From NCBI GenBank assembly GCA_905479595.1, contig CAJQND010000243.1:1-9382 (forward strand): 9,382 bases of DNA, read 5' to 3'. Of the stretch, positions 1-6,872 are shown piece by piece (the first letter of the stretch is position 1; each line of letters begins with the position of its first letter). Position numbers and translations under genes: made by a program. Source of the DNA: an uncultured Hyphomicrobiales bacterium (GTDB lineage: Bacteria; Pseudomonadota; Alphaproteobacteria; Rhizobiales; CAJQND01). The notes under the pieces were generated by a model. It was not told the origin of the DNA and did not search any database. It worked only from the letters and a program-made list of their open reading frames with translations.

Positions 1-134
1 ATGAAAAATATTAAATAAATTCAAATAGATAAAATGTTAAATTTTATGCAAACAGGCAGCGCTTGGTGGCCCAAACACTGCCTGTCTTTCGTTGCAGACG
101 CTCATTTTAAGCGATCCGCCGCAAATCACTGAAT
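1..134 (-). promoter_or_regulatory. Non-coding spacer downstream of ftsA, presumed ftsZ upstream region
   Basis: No convincing coding frame lies between the ftsA stop and the left edge. In transcription order it holds a GANTC site across the ftsA stop, a small 4-bp CGCT/AGCG inverted repeat (99-113), an 8-bp-stem hairpin (52-85) and a very AT-rich stretch (1-50, six G/C). By conserved order ftsZ should start beyond the left edge, so this is likely the ftsA-ftsZ spacer and may carry an ftsZ promoter. I could not pick a convincing -35/-10 pair or a CtrA site, so the promoter role is inference from position and composition. Confidence 0.5.
52..85 (-). terminator. Hairpin after ftsA, possible terminator or mRNA processing/stability element
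   Basis: ACAGGCAG (52-59) and CTGCCTGT (78-85) form a perfect 8-bp stem. Inside it, TTGG (63-66) pairs with CCAA (71-74) around a TGGC tetraloop, separated from the outer stem by a symmetric 3x3 internal loop. In the operon's direction it is followed by TTTGCATAAAATTT, only a weak U-tract, so it may be a partial terminator or a transcript-stabilising or processing hairpin rather than a strong intrinsic terminator. Confidence 0.5.
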
Positions 135-135
135 C
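131..135. promoter_or_regulatory. GANTC (CcrM-type) methylation site at the ftsA stop
   Basis: GAATC spans the last base of the ftsA TAG stop and the spacer. It is one of 11 GANTC sites I counted in the window and the only one that is not wholly inside a coding sequence. CcrM methylates GANTC in most alphaproteobacteria, and methylation near ftsZ affects its transcription in Caulobacter. A regulatory role here is inference. Confidence 0.4.
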
Positions 136-1460
136 TAAAAGCTTTCTTTAATCCAGCTGCCAACACGCCCAAAATAGCCATTCGCCTGTTTTCGGCTGGA
201 TTGTACATCGGGCATCGCCACCGTGCCCTGATCCGGGTTCAAAGCGTAGTTGAGCAGGCCTGCTGCAACTGCAAATCCCGGACTGCGCGCTGCATCTGGC
301 ATGCCGGTCACCGGATGAGGAAAACCAAACCGCACCTGGCGCTCGAGCATGGAGGCCGCAAGTTCACGAACTCCGGTCAACTGGCTGGCACCGCCGGTAA
401 TAACAACCCTGCGTCCAGCACGGCTGGCGGTTCCAGATTTTCGCAACCGATCACCGATCAACTCAAATGTTTCTTCAAGGCGCGGCTGGATGATGCCGGT
501 GAGCATGGAGCGCGGGATCTTGTTGACCGTATCCGTGCCATTCTCACCAACGAGCGGTACGGAAATAAATTCCCGGTCATCGCACACCGCCGGCAAAGCT
601 GATCCATGATAGGTTTTCATGCGCTCGGCATGAACAAGCGGTGTCGAGAGGCCGCGCGCAATATCCATGGTTATATGCTGGCCACCCATGGCAACAGAGT
701 CCGCAAAAACAAGATTGCCACCGGAAAAGACAGAAACGCATGAGGTCTCCCCGCCCAGATCAATACAGGTAACACCCATCTCAAGTTCATCATCCACCAG
801 CACCGAACGCCCTGCTGCATAGGGTGCGATTACAAATCCTGCCACATCCAAATGACAGCGACCAATAACCATGGAGAGATTACGCATTGGACCACGTTCC
901 ACACTCACAGCATTGAGCTGTACACTAAGTGTGTCACCAAACATGCCGCGCGGGTCTGCAACATTACGGGTTTGATCAAGGGCGAATTCCGTCGGGGTCG
1001 TGTGCAGCACAACCCGCTTGCCTGGTTCGATCTTGCGCTGCGCCATATCAATGACCCGGCTGATATCTTCACCTGAAACCTGATCACCGCTGGTTTTCAG
1101 TTGCGCCAGGTAGGCTGTGCAGGCAGGCCGTCCGCCAGAAACATTCACGTATACATTCTGTGCCGTTTTGCCCGACATGCGCTCAGCAGCATCCACCGCG
1201 AGGCGGATCGAACGTTCGGCATCATCAAGGTCAACCACAGCGCCGCCGCGAATGCCGCGCGCTTCCTGGTGGCCAAACCCCAGCACTTTAATTTCGCTCT
1301 TTCGCTCACCGCCAAATGCGCGCGATTTAACTGTTTTGCGTTCAGCAATCAGACAACACACTTTTGTGCTGCCCACATCGATCGCCGCAATGAGTGATGA
1401 TCTGTCTTGTGTCGGTCCCCGTGAACCGCTCTGGCCCCGTTGCAGTTGCACAACTGTCAT
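135..1460 (-). CDS. ftsA: Cell division protein FtsA (actin-like membrane anchor of FtsZ)
   Basis: Actin-family ATPase that binds the FtsZ C-terminal tail, anchors the Z-ring to the inner membrane and recruits later divisome proteins. From the ATG at 1460 it has 441 residues; an in-frame TTG at 1475 would add five. The phosphate-1 motif AAIDVGSTKVCCLIA is at about 25-39, with the SHS2/1C region after it. The phosphate-2 motif CIDLGGETSCVSVF is at about 232-245, and the adenosine motif VVITGGASQLTGV at about 352-364. A C-terminal amphipathic helix ends in FGRVGSWIKESF, the membrane-targeting sequence. The stretch HITMDIARGLST and HGSAL are typical of alphaproteobacterial FtsA. Oddity: Glu238 replaces the usual third glycine of the phosphate-2 GGGT motif (codon GAG at 747-749). 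The gene is otherwise intact and full length. Confidence 0.97.
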   Translation of the reverse strand: MTVVQLQRGQSGSRGPTQDRSSLIAAIDVGSTKVCCLIAERKTVKSRAFGGERKSEIKVLGFGHQEARGIRGGAVVDLDDAERSIRLAVDAAERMSGKTAQNVYVNVSGGRPACTAYLAQLKTSGDQVSGEDISRVIDMAQRKIEPGKRVVLHTTPTEFALDQTRNVADPRGMFGDTLSVQLNAVSVERGPMRNLSMVIGRCHLDVAGFVIAPYAAGRSVLVDDELEMGVTCIDLGGETSCVSVFSGGNLVFADSVAMGGQHITMDIARGLSTPLVHAERMKTYHGSALPAVCDDREFISVPLVGENGTDTVNKIPRSMLTGIIQPRLEETFELIGDRLRKSGTASRAGRRVVITGGASQLTGVRELAASMLERQVRFGFPHPVTGMPDAARSPGFAVAAGLLNYALNPDQGTVAMPDVQSSRKQANGYFGRVGSWIKESF

Positions 1461-1468
1461 GTGCTTCG

Positions 1469-1473
1469 CCCTC
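1469..1473 (-). promoter_or_regulatory. Shine-Dalgarno deciding the ftsA start
   Basis: GAGGG on the minus strand lies 8 nt before the ATG at 1460. It overlaps the in-frame TTG at 1475, which itself has no good site upstream. This favours the ATG over the TTG. Confidence 0.65.
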
Positions 1474-1511
1474 AACTTAACTGTCCAAATTTACCGACAA
1501 TTCATGTCAGC

Positions 1512-2393
1512 CTATTTGGCGGAAACCTCTACGGTCTTCGCCTCTTCTCGCGCAGCAACGCCGCGTTCCGACAACCGCAATGTCACCCGGTCTGCAAGTC
1601 GCAGATCGATGCTGAGGATTTCCCGGCTCATAATCGCCTGGTTTTCCTCCAGCTCCACCAGCGTTTTTAGTGCTGTTGGCACATTGGTCTCCGGCAAAAG
1701 CACCCGAACCCCGTTCGCGAGGTACAAGGTCCAATGCCTGTCGGCAACGCGTGCCGCAGCACGCACCATTAACCTTAACGAAGAATGGACTGACAGTTGG
1801 TTAACAAGCGCAGTAGCATTTTCCTGCGCGCCCTTGCCAACAACAACGGGAAGCTGTGCCCATTCAGGTGGATCAAGGTGGGTCATTACCCTGCCGGACT
1901 CGTCAATCACATAAAACTGGCCGCCGGTTTGCCATAAAGCATAGGGCTGTCGTTCATTGAGTGTGATGCGCAACCGGTTGGGGAATTGCCGCATGACCGA
2001 AGCACCCGACACCCAATCAAGACCTTCAAGCTTGCCGCGCGCTTCGTTGACATTAAACCCGATCAACGACCCGCCACGGGTAACCCCGATTGCCGCCAAC
2101 ACCTGTTCGGGCCGCGCTTCTTTTAGCCCGGAAATGGTGATGTCTTCAGCTGAAAAACCAACATAACGCGCTGTATTGTCTGCAAAATCCTTCAATGGCG
2201 AACCTGCGGTTCCAAAATGCCCGCCAATGGTCAATGCATGCAGCATTGCAGCCCCCAAGAACCCTATAGCGCACAGGCGTGTGAGAACCCCCACTTTGCG
2301 ACTTTGGAATATTGCCTCAACGCGGCCAGGGCCTCTCTTGCGAGCAGGGCGGCGGCGTGCAGGTTTGACTTGCCTTTGATTTACCTTCCGCAT
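1512..2393 (-). CDS. ftsQ: Cell division protein FtsQ
   Basis: Bitopic inner-membrane divisome protein that links early and late division proteins, classically through an FtsQ-FtsB-FtsL complex. It has 293 residues. A strongly basic cytoplasmic N-terminus (Arg/Lys-rich, about 1-39) is followed by one hydrophobic segment (about 36-56). A periplasmic POTRA-type domain (about 83-150) contains ITISGLKEARPEQV and ends in RLRITLNERQPYALW. The FtsQ domain (about 150-275) includes FYVIDESGRVM (160-170). This layout matches FtsQ/DivIB, and its place between ddl and ftsA is the standard one. The start overlaps ddl by 13 nt and has GAGGG at 7 nt. The sequence is less conserved than its neighbours, as is normal for the family. 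Confidence 0.95.
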   Translation of the reverse strand: MRKVNQRQVKPARRRPARKRGPGRVEAIFQSRKVGVLTRLCAIGFLGAAMLHALTIGGHFGTAGSPLKDFADNTARYVGFSAEDITISGLKEARPEQVLAAIGVTRGGSLIGFNVNEARGKLEGLDWVSGASVMRQFPNRLRITLNERQPYALWQTGGQFYVIDESGRVMTHLDPPEWAQLPVVVGKGAQENATALVNQLSVHSSLRLMVRAAARVADRHWTLYLANGVRVLLPETNVPTALKTLVELEENQAIMSREILSIDLRLADRVTLRLSERGVAAREEAKTVEVSAK

Positions 2394-3325
2394 GATGCGT
2401 CCCTCACCATCCAGTCTACAAGCTCGGGATAGGAGTGCCCGGCATGGGCGGCTATTTCGGGAACCAAAGAAGTTCCGGTCATTCCTGGTTGTGTATTTAT
2501 TTCCAAAATAATCAGTTCACCGCCCTCACCACCTGAATCATCATAGCGAAAATCGGACCTGGTTACCCCTTTGCACCCCAGCGCCATATGGGCCTTGAGA
2601 GAATAATTCTGAACCTTGCGATACACATCGGCTGGCAAATCTGCCGGCAGGATGTGTTCAGAACCGCCAGGAACATATTTGGAATCATAATTGTAAAAAT
2701 CACCCATGGAAATAATGTCGATCACTCCAAGAGCCACATCTCCCATAACGGCGCAGGACAGTTCACGGCCTTGAACATATGCTTCGACCATCACTTGATC
2801 CGCGTAGTCGGCACGCGAAAACAGCGACGACAGAGGTTCATTTCCATCTTCACGGACAATCCGCACGCCAACACTGGACCCTTCGGCCACAGGCTTGATC
2901 ACATAGGGAACCATCAGGGGATGATCCGTTAATTCGCGATCAAGTTGCACCACTTTGCTGCGCGCGACGGGAATGCCCACATCGCGAAAAATGGATTTCG
3001 CCATTTCCTTGTGCATGGCGATTGCAGATGCGCGAACACCAGAATGGGTATAGGGAATGCGCAAAACTTCAAGGATCGCCTGCATGCATCCATCTTCGCC
3101 CCACTGGCCATGCAAGGCATTGAACGCGACGTCAGGGCGATTTTCTTCCAATACGGTGGCAATGTTTGGGGCAACATCCACCATCTCAATATTCTTGTAA
3201 CCTGCTTCTTCCAGTGCCTCGGCACAGGCAACACCACTGTCGAGGCTAACCTGGCGTTCTGCCGACCAGCCGCCGTAGAGCAAGGCCACGTGCATGTCTT
3301 TTTTGGTTTTTTCAGTTCCGGCCAA
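2381..3325 (-). CDS. ddl: D-alanine--D-alanine ligase Ddl
   Basis: Cytoplasmic ATP-grasp ligase that makes D-Ala-D-Ala, the dipeptide MurF adds to complete the UDP-MurNAc-pentapeptide. The protein has 314 residues from the TTG at 3325. Motifs are GGWSAERQVSL (18-28), LHGQWGEDG (71-79), YTHSG (92-96), the ATP-grasp KPVAEGSSVGV (144-154), VEAYVQGREL (180-189), YDSKY (213-217), and the metal/substrate-binding LEINTQPGMTGTSLVPE (274-290) with Glu275 and Asn277. The start is uncertain. The TTG has GGGAA 9 nt upstream, and the same kind of GGGA site precedes murG. An ATG at 3295 (giving MHVALLYGG) fits the usual family N-terminus but has no clear Shine-Dalgarno; it would remove ten Lys-rich residues. 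The stop lies inside ftsQ (13-nt overlap). Confidence 0.95.
   Translation of the reverse strand: MAGTEKTKKDMHVALLYGGWSAERQVSLDSGVACAEALEEAGYKNIEMVDVAPNIATVLEENRPDVAFNALHGQWGEDGCMQAILEVLRIPYTHSGVRASAIAMHKEMAKSIFRDVGIPVARSKVVQLDRELTDHPLMVPYVIKPVAEGSSVGVRIVREDGNEPLSSLFSRADYADQVMVEAYVQGRELSCAVMGDVALGVIDIISMGDFYNYDSKYVPGGSEHILPADLPADVYRKVQNYSLKAHMALGCKGVTRSDFRYDDSGGEGGELIILEINTQPGMTGTSLVPEIAAHAGHSYPELVDWMVRDASCGR
2401..2405 (-). promoter_or_regulatory. Shine-Dalgarno of ftsQ inside ddl
   Basis: GAGGG on the minus strand lies 7 nt before the ftsQ ATG at 2393, within the last codons of ddl. The same GAGGG motif precedes the chosen ftsA ATG, so it appears to be the local form of the site for the fts genes. 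Confidence 0.6.
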
Positions 3326-3349
3326 TGTTTTAAATTCCCAAATAAAGTT

Positions 3350-4255
3350 CTAGTTCTTGCGGCCGACCCGCTTGATTTCCCATGACAGCTCCACGCCAGA
3401 GGTTTCTTTAACCCTGCTCCGCACTGTCTCGCCCAGTTCCTCAATATCCGCAGCACTTGCGCCGCCCTGGTTGATGAGAAAATTGCAGTGCATTTCAGAC
3501 ACTTGTGCATTTCCCACTTTAAATCCGCGCATTCCCGCCTGATCGACCAGTTGCCATGCCTTTTGCCCAGGCGGGTTTTTGAACGTCGACCCACCAGTCC
3601 GGCTGCGCACCGGCTGCGCGCCTTCACGAGCATCCGTCACCGCCTGCATTGCTTTTTCAATCTCTACAGGATCGCCCTTCTCGCCCTGCAAAAGCGCAGA
3701 GGTAAAAATATAATCTTCAGGTGCGCCACAATGGCGATATGAAAAATCCATGTCCCTTACACTCAACACATGTTTGTTTCCCTTGCGGTCCACTGCATGT
3801 GCTTCCACCAGCACGTCTTTCGTTTCGCACTCATATGCCCCAGCATTCATGCGCAACGCACCGCCAATGGTGCCGGGTATACCTCTCAGAAAGGTTAACC
3901 CGGCAATCTCCGCCTTCAGCGCTGCCTTCGCCACCATGACGTCAGGCACCGCAGCACCAACGCGGATGCGGTAACTATCTTCAACTTCAATCTGATTAAA
4001 GCCGCGGCCAAGCCGGATCACGACCCCTTCAATGCCACCATCACGCACCAGCAAGTTCGACCCAACCCCTACCGGCAGAACCGGAATATCTTCTGGCAAC
4101 GCAGCAAGAAAGGCCATCAGGTCTTCTTCATCAGCAGGCGAAAACACCACATCAGCCGGCCCGCCAACACGGAACCAGGTAAGGTCTGCCATCGCGGTAT
4201 TCTCGCGCAAGCGACCACGTACATTTGGCAAACGGCTGAGAAGGTCGTCTGCCAT
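3350..4255 (-). CDS. murB: UDP-N-acetylenolpyruvoylglucosamine reductase MurB
   Basis: FAD-dependent reductase that uses NADPH to reduce UDP-GlcNAc-enolpyruvate to UDP-MurNAc, the substrate of MurC. It has 301 residues. The FAD-binding segments are PVGVGSNLLVRDGG (61-74) and GIPGTIGGALRMNAGAYE (125-142). Predicted active-site residues by family comparison are Arg174 in FSYRHC, Ser223 in TGGSTFKNP and Glu293 in LSWEIKR. The size and C-terminus fit the shorter type II MurB, common in alphaproteobacteria, rather than the longer E. coli type I. The ATG shares a base with the murC stop, with GGAG/GAGGG just upstream. Its TAG stop is in the same reading frame as ddl downstream, with no other stop between them. 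Confidence 0.97.
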   Translation of the reverse strand: MADDLLSRLPNVRGRLRENTAMADLTWFRVGGPADVVFSPADEEDLMAFLAALPEDIPVLPVGVGSNLLVRDGGIEGVVIRLGRGFNQIEVEDSYRIRVGAAVPDVMVAKAALKAEIAGLTFLRGIPGTIGGALRMNAGAYECETKDVLVEAHAVDRKGNKHVLSVRDMDFSYRHCGAPEDYIFTSALLQGEKGDPVEIEKAMQAVTDAREGAQPVRSRTGGSTFKNPPGQKAWQLVDQAGMRGFKVGNAQVSEMHCNFLINQGGASAADIEELGETVRSRVKETSGVELSWEIKRVGRKN

Positions 4256-5685
4256 TACCCCTCGGCTCCACTGATCGCTGCAAGTTGATCAGGCAACGCG
4301 TAGGCCCAATGGGTTATACTTCCCGCCCCCAGACAAATCACCAGATCGCCCGGTTCAGCAACCGACGCGATCATTGCAGGCAGATCGTCTGGCGATGCCA
4401 GTGCCCTTGCATCGCGGTGGCCGCGCGAAATCAATCCGTTCACCAGTTCGGTGTGGGTAAAGCCCTCAATCGGTGTTTCACCAGCTTCATATACAGGTGC
4501 AATGATCACCGTATCGGCGTCATTGAAACAACTACAGAATTCATCAAACAGGTCCCTCAGACGCGTATAGCGGTGGGGTTGCATAACTGCGATGACCCGG
4601 TTTTCACATACACCACGTGCCGCCTCCAATGCGGATGCGATCTCTACCGGGTGGTGGCCATAATCATCGAAAATCGGCACTTCATTCCACACGCCGGTCT
4701 TGGTGAACCGGCGTTTGACACCACCAAACGTGTTGAGCGCAGCACGGATTTTTTCAATTGGAATTCCCAGCTCGGTTGCCACCGCAATCGCCGCGCAGGC
4801 ATTGAGCGCATTATATTCACCAGGCATTGGCAGATGCAGATCATCAATACGAACCACCTCGCCCGTGCGGCGGCTGGTAATGCCCACTGAAAAGATCGCG
4901 ACCCCTTGTTCAAAGCGCAATTCCAGCAGACGCACTTTCGCCTGCGGGCTGCGGCCATAGGTGACAATACGCCGGTCAGAAACCTTACCGATCAGCGCCT
5001 GCACTTCAGGATGGTCGATGCACATCACCGCAAAACCGTAAAATGGAATATTTTCCACAAACGTTCGGAAGGCGGCGCGTAATGTGTCGAAATCTCCGTA
5101 ATGATCGAGATGTTCAGCATCGATATTGGTTACGACAACCACATCAGATGGAAGTTTCACGAATGTGCCATCGGATTCATCCGATTCAACCACCATCCAT
5201 TCGCCTTTGCCGAGGCGTGCATTGGTGCCATAGGCGTTGATAATGCCGCCATTGATCACGGTCGGGTCGAACCCGCCGCCGTCCAGAAGGGCCGCAACCA
5301 TTGATGTCGTCGTGGTTTTGCCGTGGGTGCCGCCAATAGCAATTGCGGACTTAAACCGCATCAGTTCCGCGAGCATTTCCGCCCGCCTGACGACCGGTAA
5401 AAACTTCGCCCGGGCCTCTATCACTTCGGGATTATCCGGCTTGATTGCAGATGAGACAACTACCACCCGCGCAGCACCTATGTTTTCAGCGCGATGACCA
5501 ACTTCAACCGGAATACCAAGCCCGCGCAAACGCTCCACATTGGCGCTGTCGGCCAGATCAGAGCCCTGGACCTGATAGCCAAGGGTTTTCATGACCTCGG
5601 CAATGCCGCTCATGCCAATTCCGCCGATGCCGACAAAATGGATTGGGCCAATTTCAGTTGTAAATTTTCCTGGCGGCAGGTTCAT
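4255..5685 (-). CDS. murC: UDP-N-acetylmuramate--L-alanine ligase MurC
   Basis: Cytoplasmic ATP-dependent ligase that adds L-Ala to UDP-MurNAc, the first amino acid of the stem peptide. The 476-residue length matches the family. The N-terminal UDP-binding Rossmann motif HFVGIGGIGMSGIAEV is at 16-31. The central-domain P-loop is IGGTHGKTTTT (117-127), and the metal-site region is ESDESDGTF (167-175) and NIDAEHLDHYGDF (187-199). The C-terminal domain has FDDYGHHPVE (339-348) and QPHRYTR (369-375). The DDYGHHP and HRYTR motifs distinguish MurC from MurD, MurE and MurF. The start has an AGGAG site at good spacing. The TAA stop overlaps the murB ATG by one base (TAATG), implying translational coupling. 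Confidence 0.98.
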   Translation of the reverse strand: MNLPPGKFTTEIGPIHFVGIGGIGMSGIAEVMKTLGYQVQGSDLADSANVERLRGLGIPVEVGHRAENIGAARVVVVSSAIKPDNPEVIEARAKFLPVVRRAEMLAELMRFKSAIAIGGTHGKTTTTSMVAALLDGGGFDPTVINGGIINAYGTNARLGKGEWMVVESDESDGTFVKLPSDVVVVTNIDAEHLDHYGDFDTLRAAFRTFVENIPFYGFAVMCIDHPEVQALIGKVSDRRIVTYGRSPQAKVRLLELRFEQGVAIFSVGITSRRTGEVVRIDDLHLPMPGEYNALNACAAIAVATELGIPIEKIRAALNTFGGVKRRFTKTGVWNEVPIFDDYGHHPVEIASALEAARGVCENRVIAVMQPHRYTRLRDLFDEFCSCFNDADTVIIAPVYEAGETPIEGFTHTELVNGLISRGHRDARALASPDDLPAMIASVAEPGDLVICLGAGSITHWAYALPDQLAAISGAEG

Positions 5686-5691
5686 TTCCCG

Positions 5692-5698
5692 CTCTCCT
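5692..5698 (-). promoter_or_regulatory. Shine-Dalgarno of murC
   Basis: AGGAGAG on the minus strand sits in the 14-nt gap between the murG stop and the murC ATG. The AGGAG core ends 8 nt before the start codon, and this supports the ATG at 5685. Confidence 0.75.
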
Positions 5699-5699
5699 G

Positions 5700-6869
5700 C
5701 TAATTTGATTGATCATCTGCCGGGGTGTTATATCCGGCATCTTTTAAAGCGCTCTCCAAAGCAATGCGCTCCACATTATCTGCAAGACGCAAAGCGGCAT
5801 CGGGCCTGCCCATTGCCTTGCCCGCCGCAGCAGCTGATACCAGCTCAGTTTCTGAAAACCGCAGTTTTGTTATCAGGCTCGACAATCGCTCAGCTTCAAG
5901 CTCATTTTGCTCGATGATCCAACCGCCACCTGCGTGGGCATATTCTTCAGCGTTTTTCATCTGGTCGCTATCTAGAGCAAAAGAATATGGCACTAGAATT
6001 GCGGGCCGGCCGATCACGGCCAGTTCGGCAATTGTCGATGCACCAGAGCGCGAGATAACCAGATGAGAACCAGCAATTCTGGCTGGCAGATCTGAAAAGA
6101 ACGGCGCGAGTTCTGCGTTAACGCCGGCCTTTTTATATGCTGCCTCAACACGCTCCATATCTTCCGGGCGCACTTGCTGGGTTAGGGACAGTTTTTTGAG
6201 GATGTTGCGCGGCAGCATGGTGATCGCTTCAGGAACAATATCGGAAAAAACTTTCGCACCCTGACTGCCACCAAAAACCAGCAGATTAAACGGGTCAGCC
6301 GGCGTCGGTGACACATATTCTTCTTTTGCGGCAACCAGCACCCTGTCGCGCACCGGGTTTCCGGTAACCACAACTTTGCCTTGCGTGCCATCAGGTAACT
6401 TGGAAATCTTTGGAAACGAAGAGGCGATGCTTGTGACCCGTTTGGCAATGGCCCGGTTTGCCCTGCCCATAACGGCGTTTTGTTCATGGATACAGGTTGG
6501 TATTCCAGAAAAGCTTGCAGCAACCAAAGGCGGAAAAGACGGATAACCACCAAACCCCACGACGGCCAGGGGTTTAATTGAACCCAGAATGTCACGGGCT
6601 TTAAGAAACCCGCGTGCCATCTTTATTCCACCCGTTACAAATGTCAGGGGCTTTGACTTGTTGATTGATCCTGACGGTATTTCATGGATCTGCACGGCCG
6701 GGAATTTTGACCCATAATCCTGAACCCGAGGGTCGCTCATCAGGTGGATCAAATACCCCCTGCGCACCAATTCTTCCCCAAGCGCCTGAGCTGGAAACAA
6801 ATGGCCGCCGGTTCCACCTGCAGCAAGAACGATTACACCGCGTGCACGGGCATCAAACTGGAAGCTCAT
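5700..6869 (-). CDS. murG: UDP-N-acetylglucosamine--undecaprenyl-PP-MurNAc-pentapeptide GlcNAc transferase MurG
   Basis: Membrane-associated GT-B (family GT28) glycosyltransferase. It transfers GlcNAc from UDP-GlcNAc to lipid I, producing lipid II for FtsW. The protein has 389 residues. The N-terminal glycine loop GGTGGHLFPAQALGEEL is at 18-34, HEQNAVMGRAN at 128-138, VVTGNPVRDRV at 167-177 and the second-domain loop FGGSQGAK at 199-206. The UDP-GlcNAc site follows: SRSGASTIAEL (273-283) and VPYSFALDSDQMKNA (293-307). The C-terminal part is somewhat longer than the roughly 355 residues of E. coli MurG, ending in a polar, Asp/Gln-rich tail. The ATG at 6869 lies 3 nt after the ftsW stop and has AGGGA upstream inside the end of ftsW. 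No missing catalytic motif was seen. Confidence 0.97.
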   Translation of the reverse strand: MSFQFDARARGVIVLAAGGTGGHLFPAQALGEELVRRGYLIHLMSDPRVQDYGSKFPAVQIHEIPSGSINKSKPLTFVTGGIKMARGFLKARDILGSIKPLAVVGFGGYPSFPPLVAASFSGIPTCIHEQNAVMGRANRAIAKRVTSIASSFPKISKLPDGTQGKVVVTGNPVRDRVLVAAKEEYVSPTPADPFNLLVFGGSQGAKVFSDIVPEAITMLPRNILKKLSLTQQVRPEDMERVEAAYKKAGVNAELAPFFSDLPARIAGSHLVISRSGASTIAELAVIGRPAILVPYSFALDSDQMKNAEEYAHAGGGWIIEQNELEAERLSSLITKLRFSETELVSAAAAGKAMGRPDAALRLADNVERIALESALKDAGYNTPADDQSN

Positions 6870-6872
6870 AAA

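Noticed and set aside
1473..1475. TTG as the start of ftsA
   Set aside because: The ATG at 1460 has GAGGG at 8 nt, and this site overlaps the TTG itself. The TTG has no good site of its own.
1476..1511. CtrA-type box or separate promoter in the ftsQ-ftsA gap
   Set aside because: There is a TTAA at 1477-1480 but no partner half-site at the required spacing, and no clear -35/-10 pair in the short gap.
1117..1914. Long plus-strand open frame (265 codons) antisense to ftsA/ftsQ
   Set aside because: It lies wholly opposite two well-supported genes, its translation is low-complexity Ser/Arg/Thr-rich with no recognisable domain, and it spans two genes and their gap. It is a composition shadow.
2929..3633. 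Minus-strand open frame (234 codons) across the murB/ddl junction in another frame
   Set aside because: It overlaps the conserved coding of both MurB and Ddl, and its translation is Trp/Arg/Cys-rich and unlike any known protein.
4285..4890. Plus-strand open frame (201 codons) antisense to murC
   Set aside because: It is fully inside murC on the opposite strand, with no recognisable motif and no credible ribosome-binding site.
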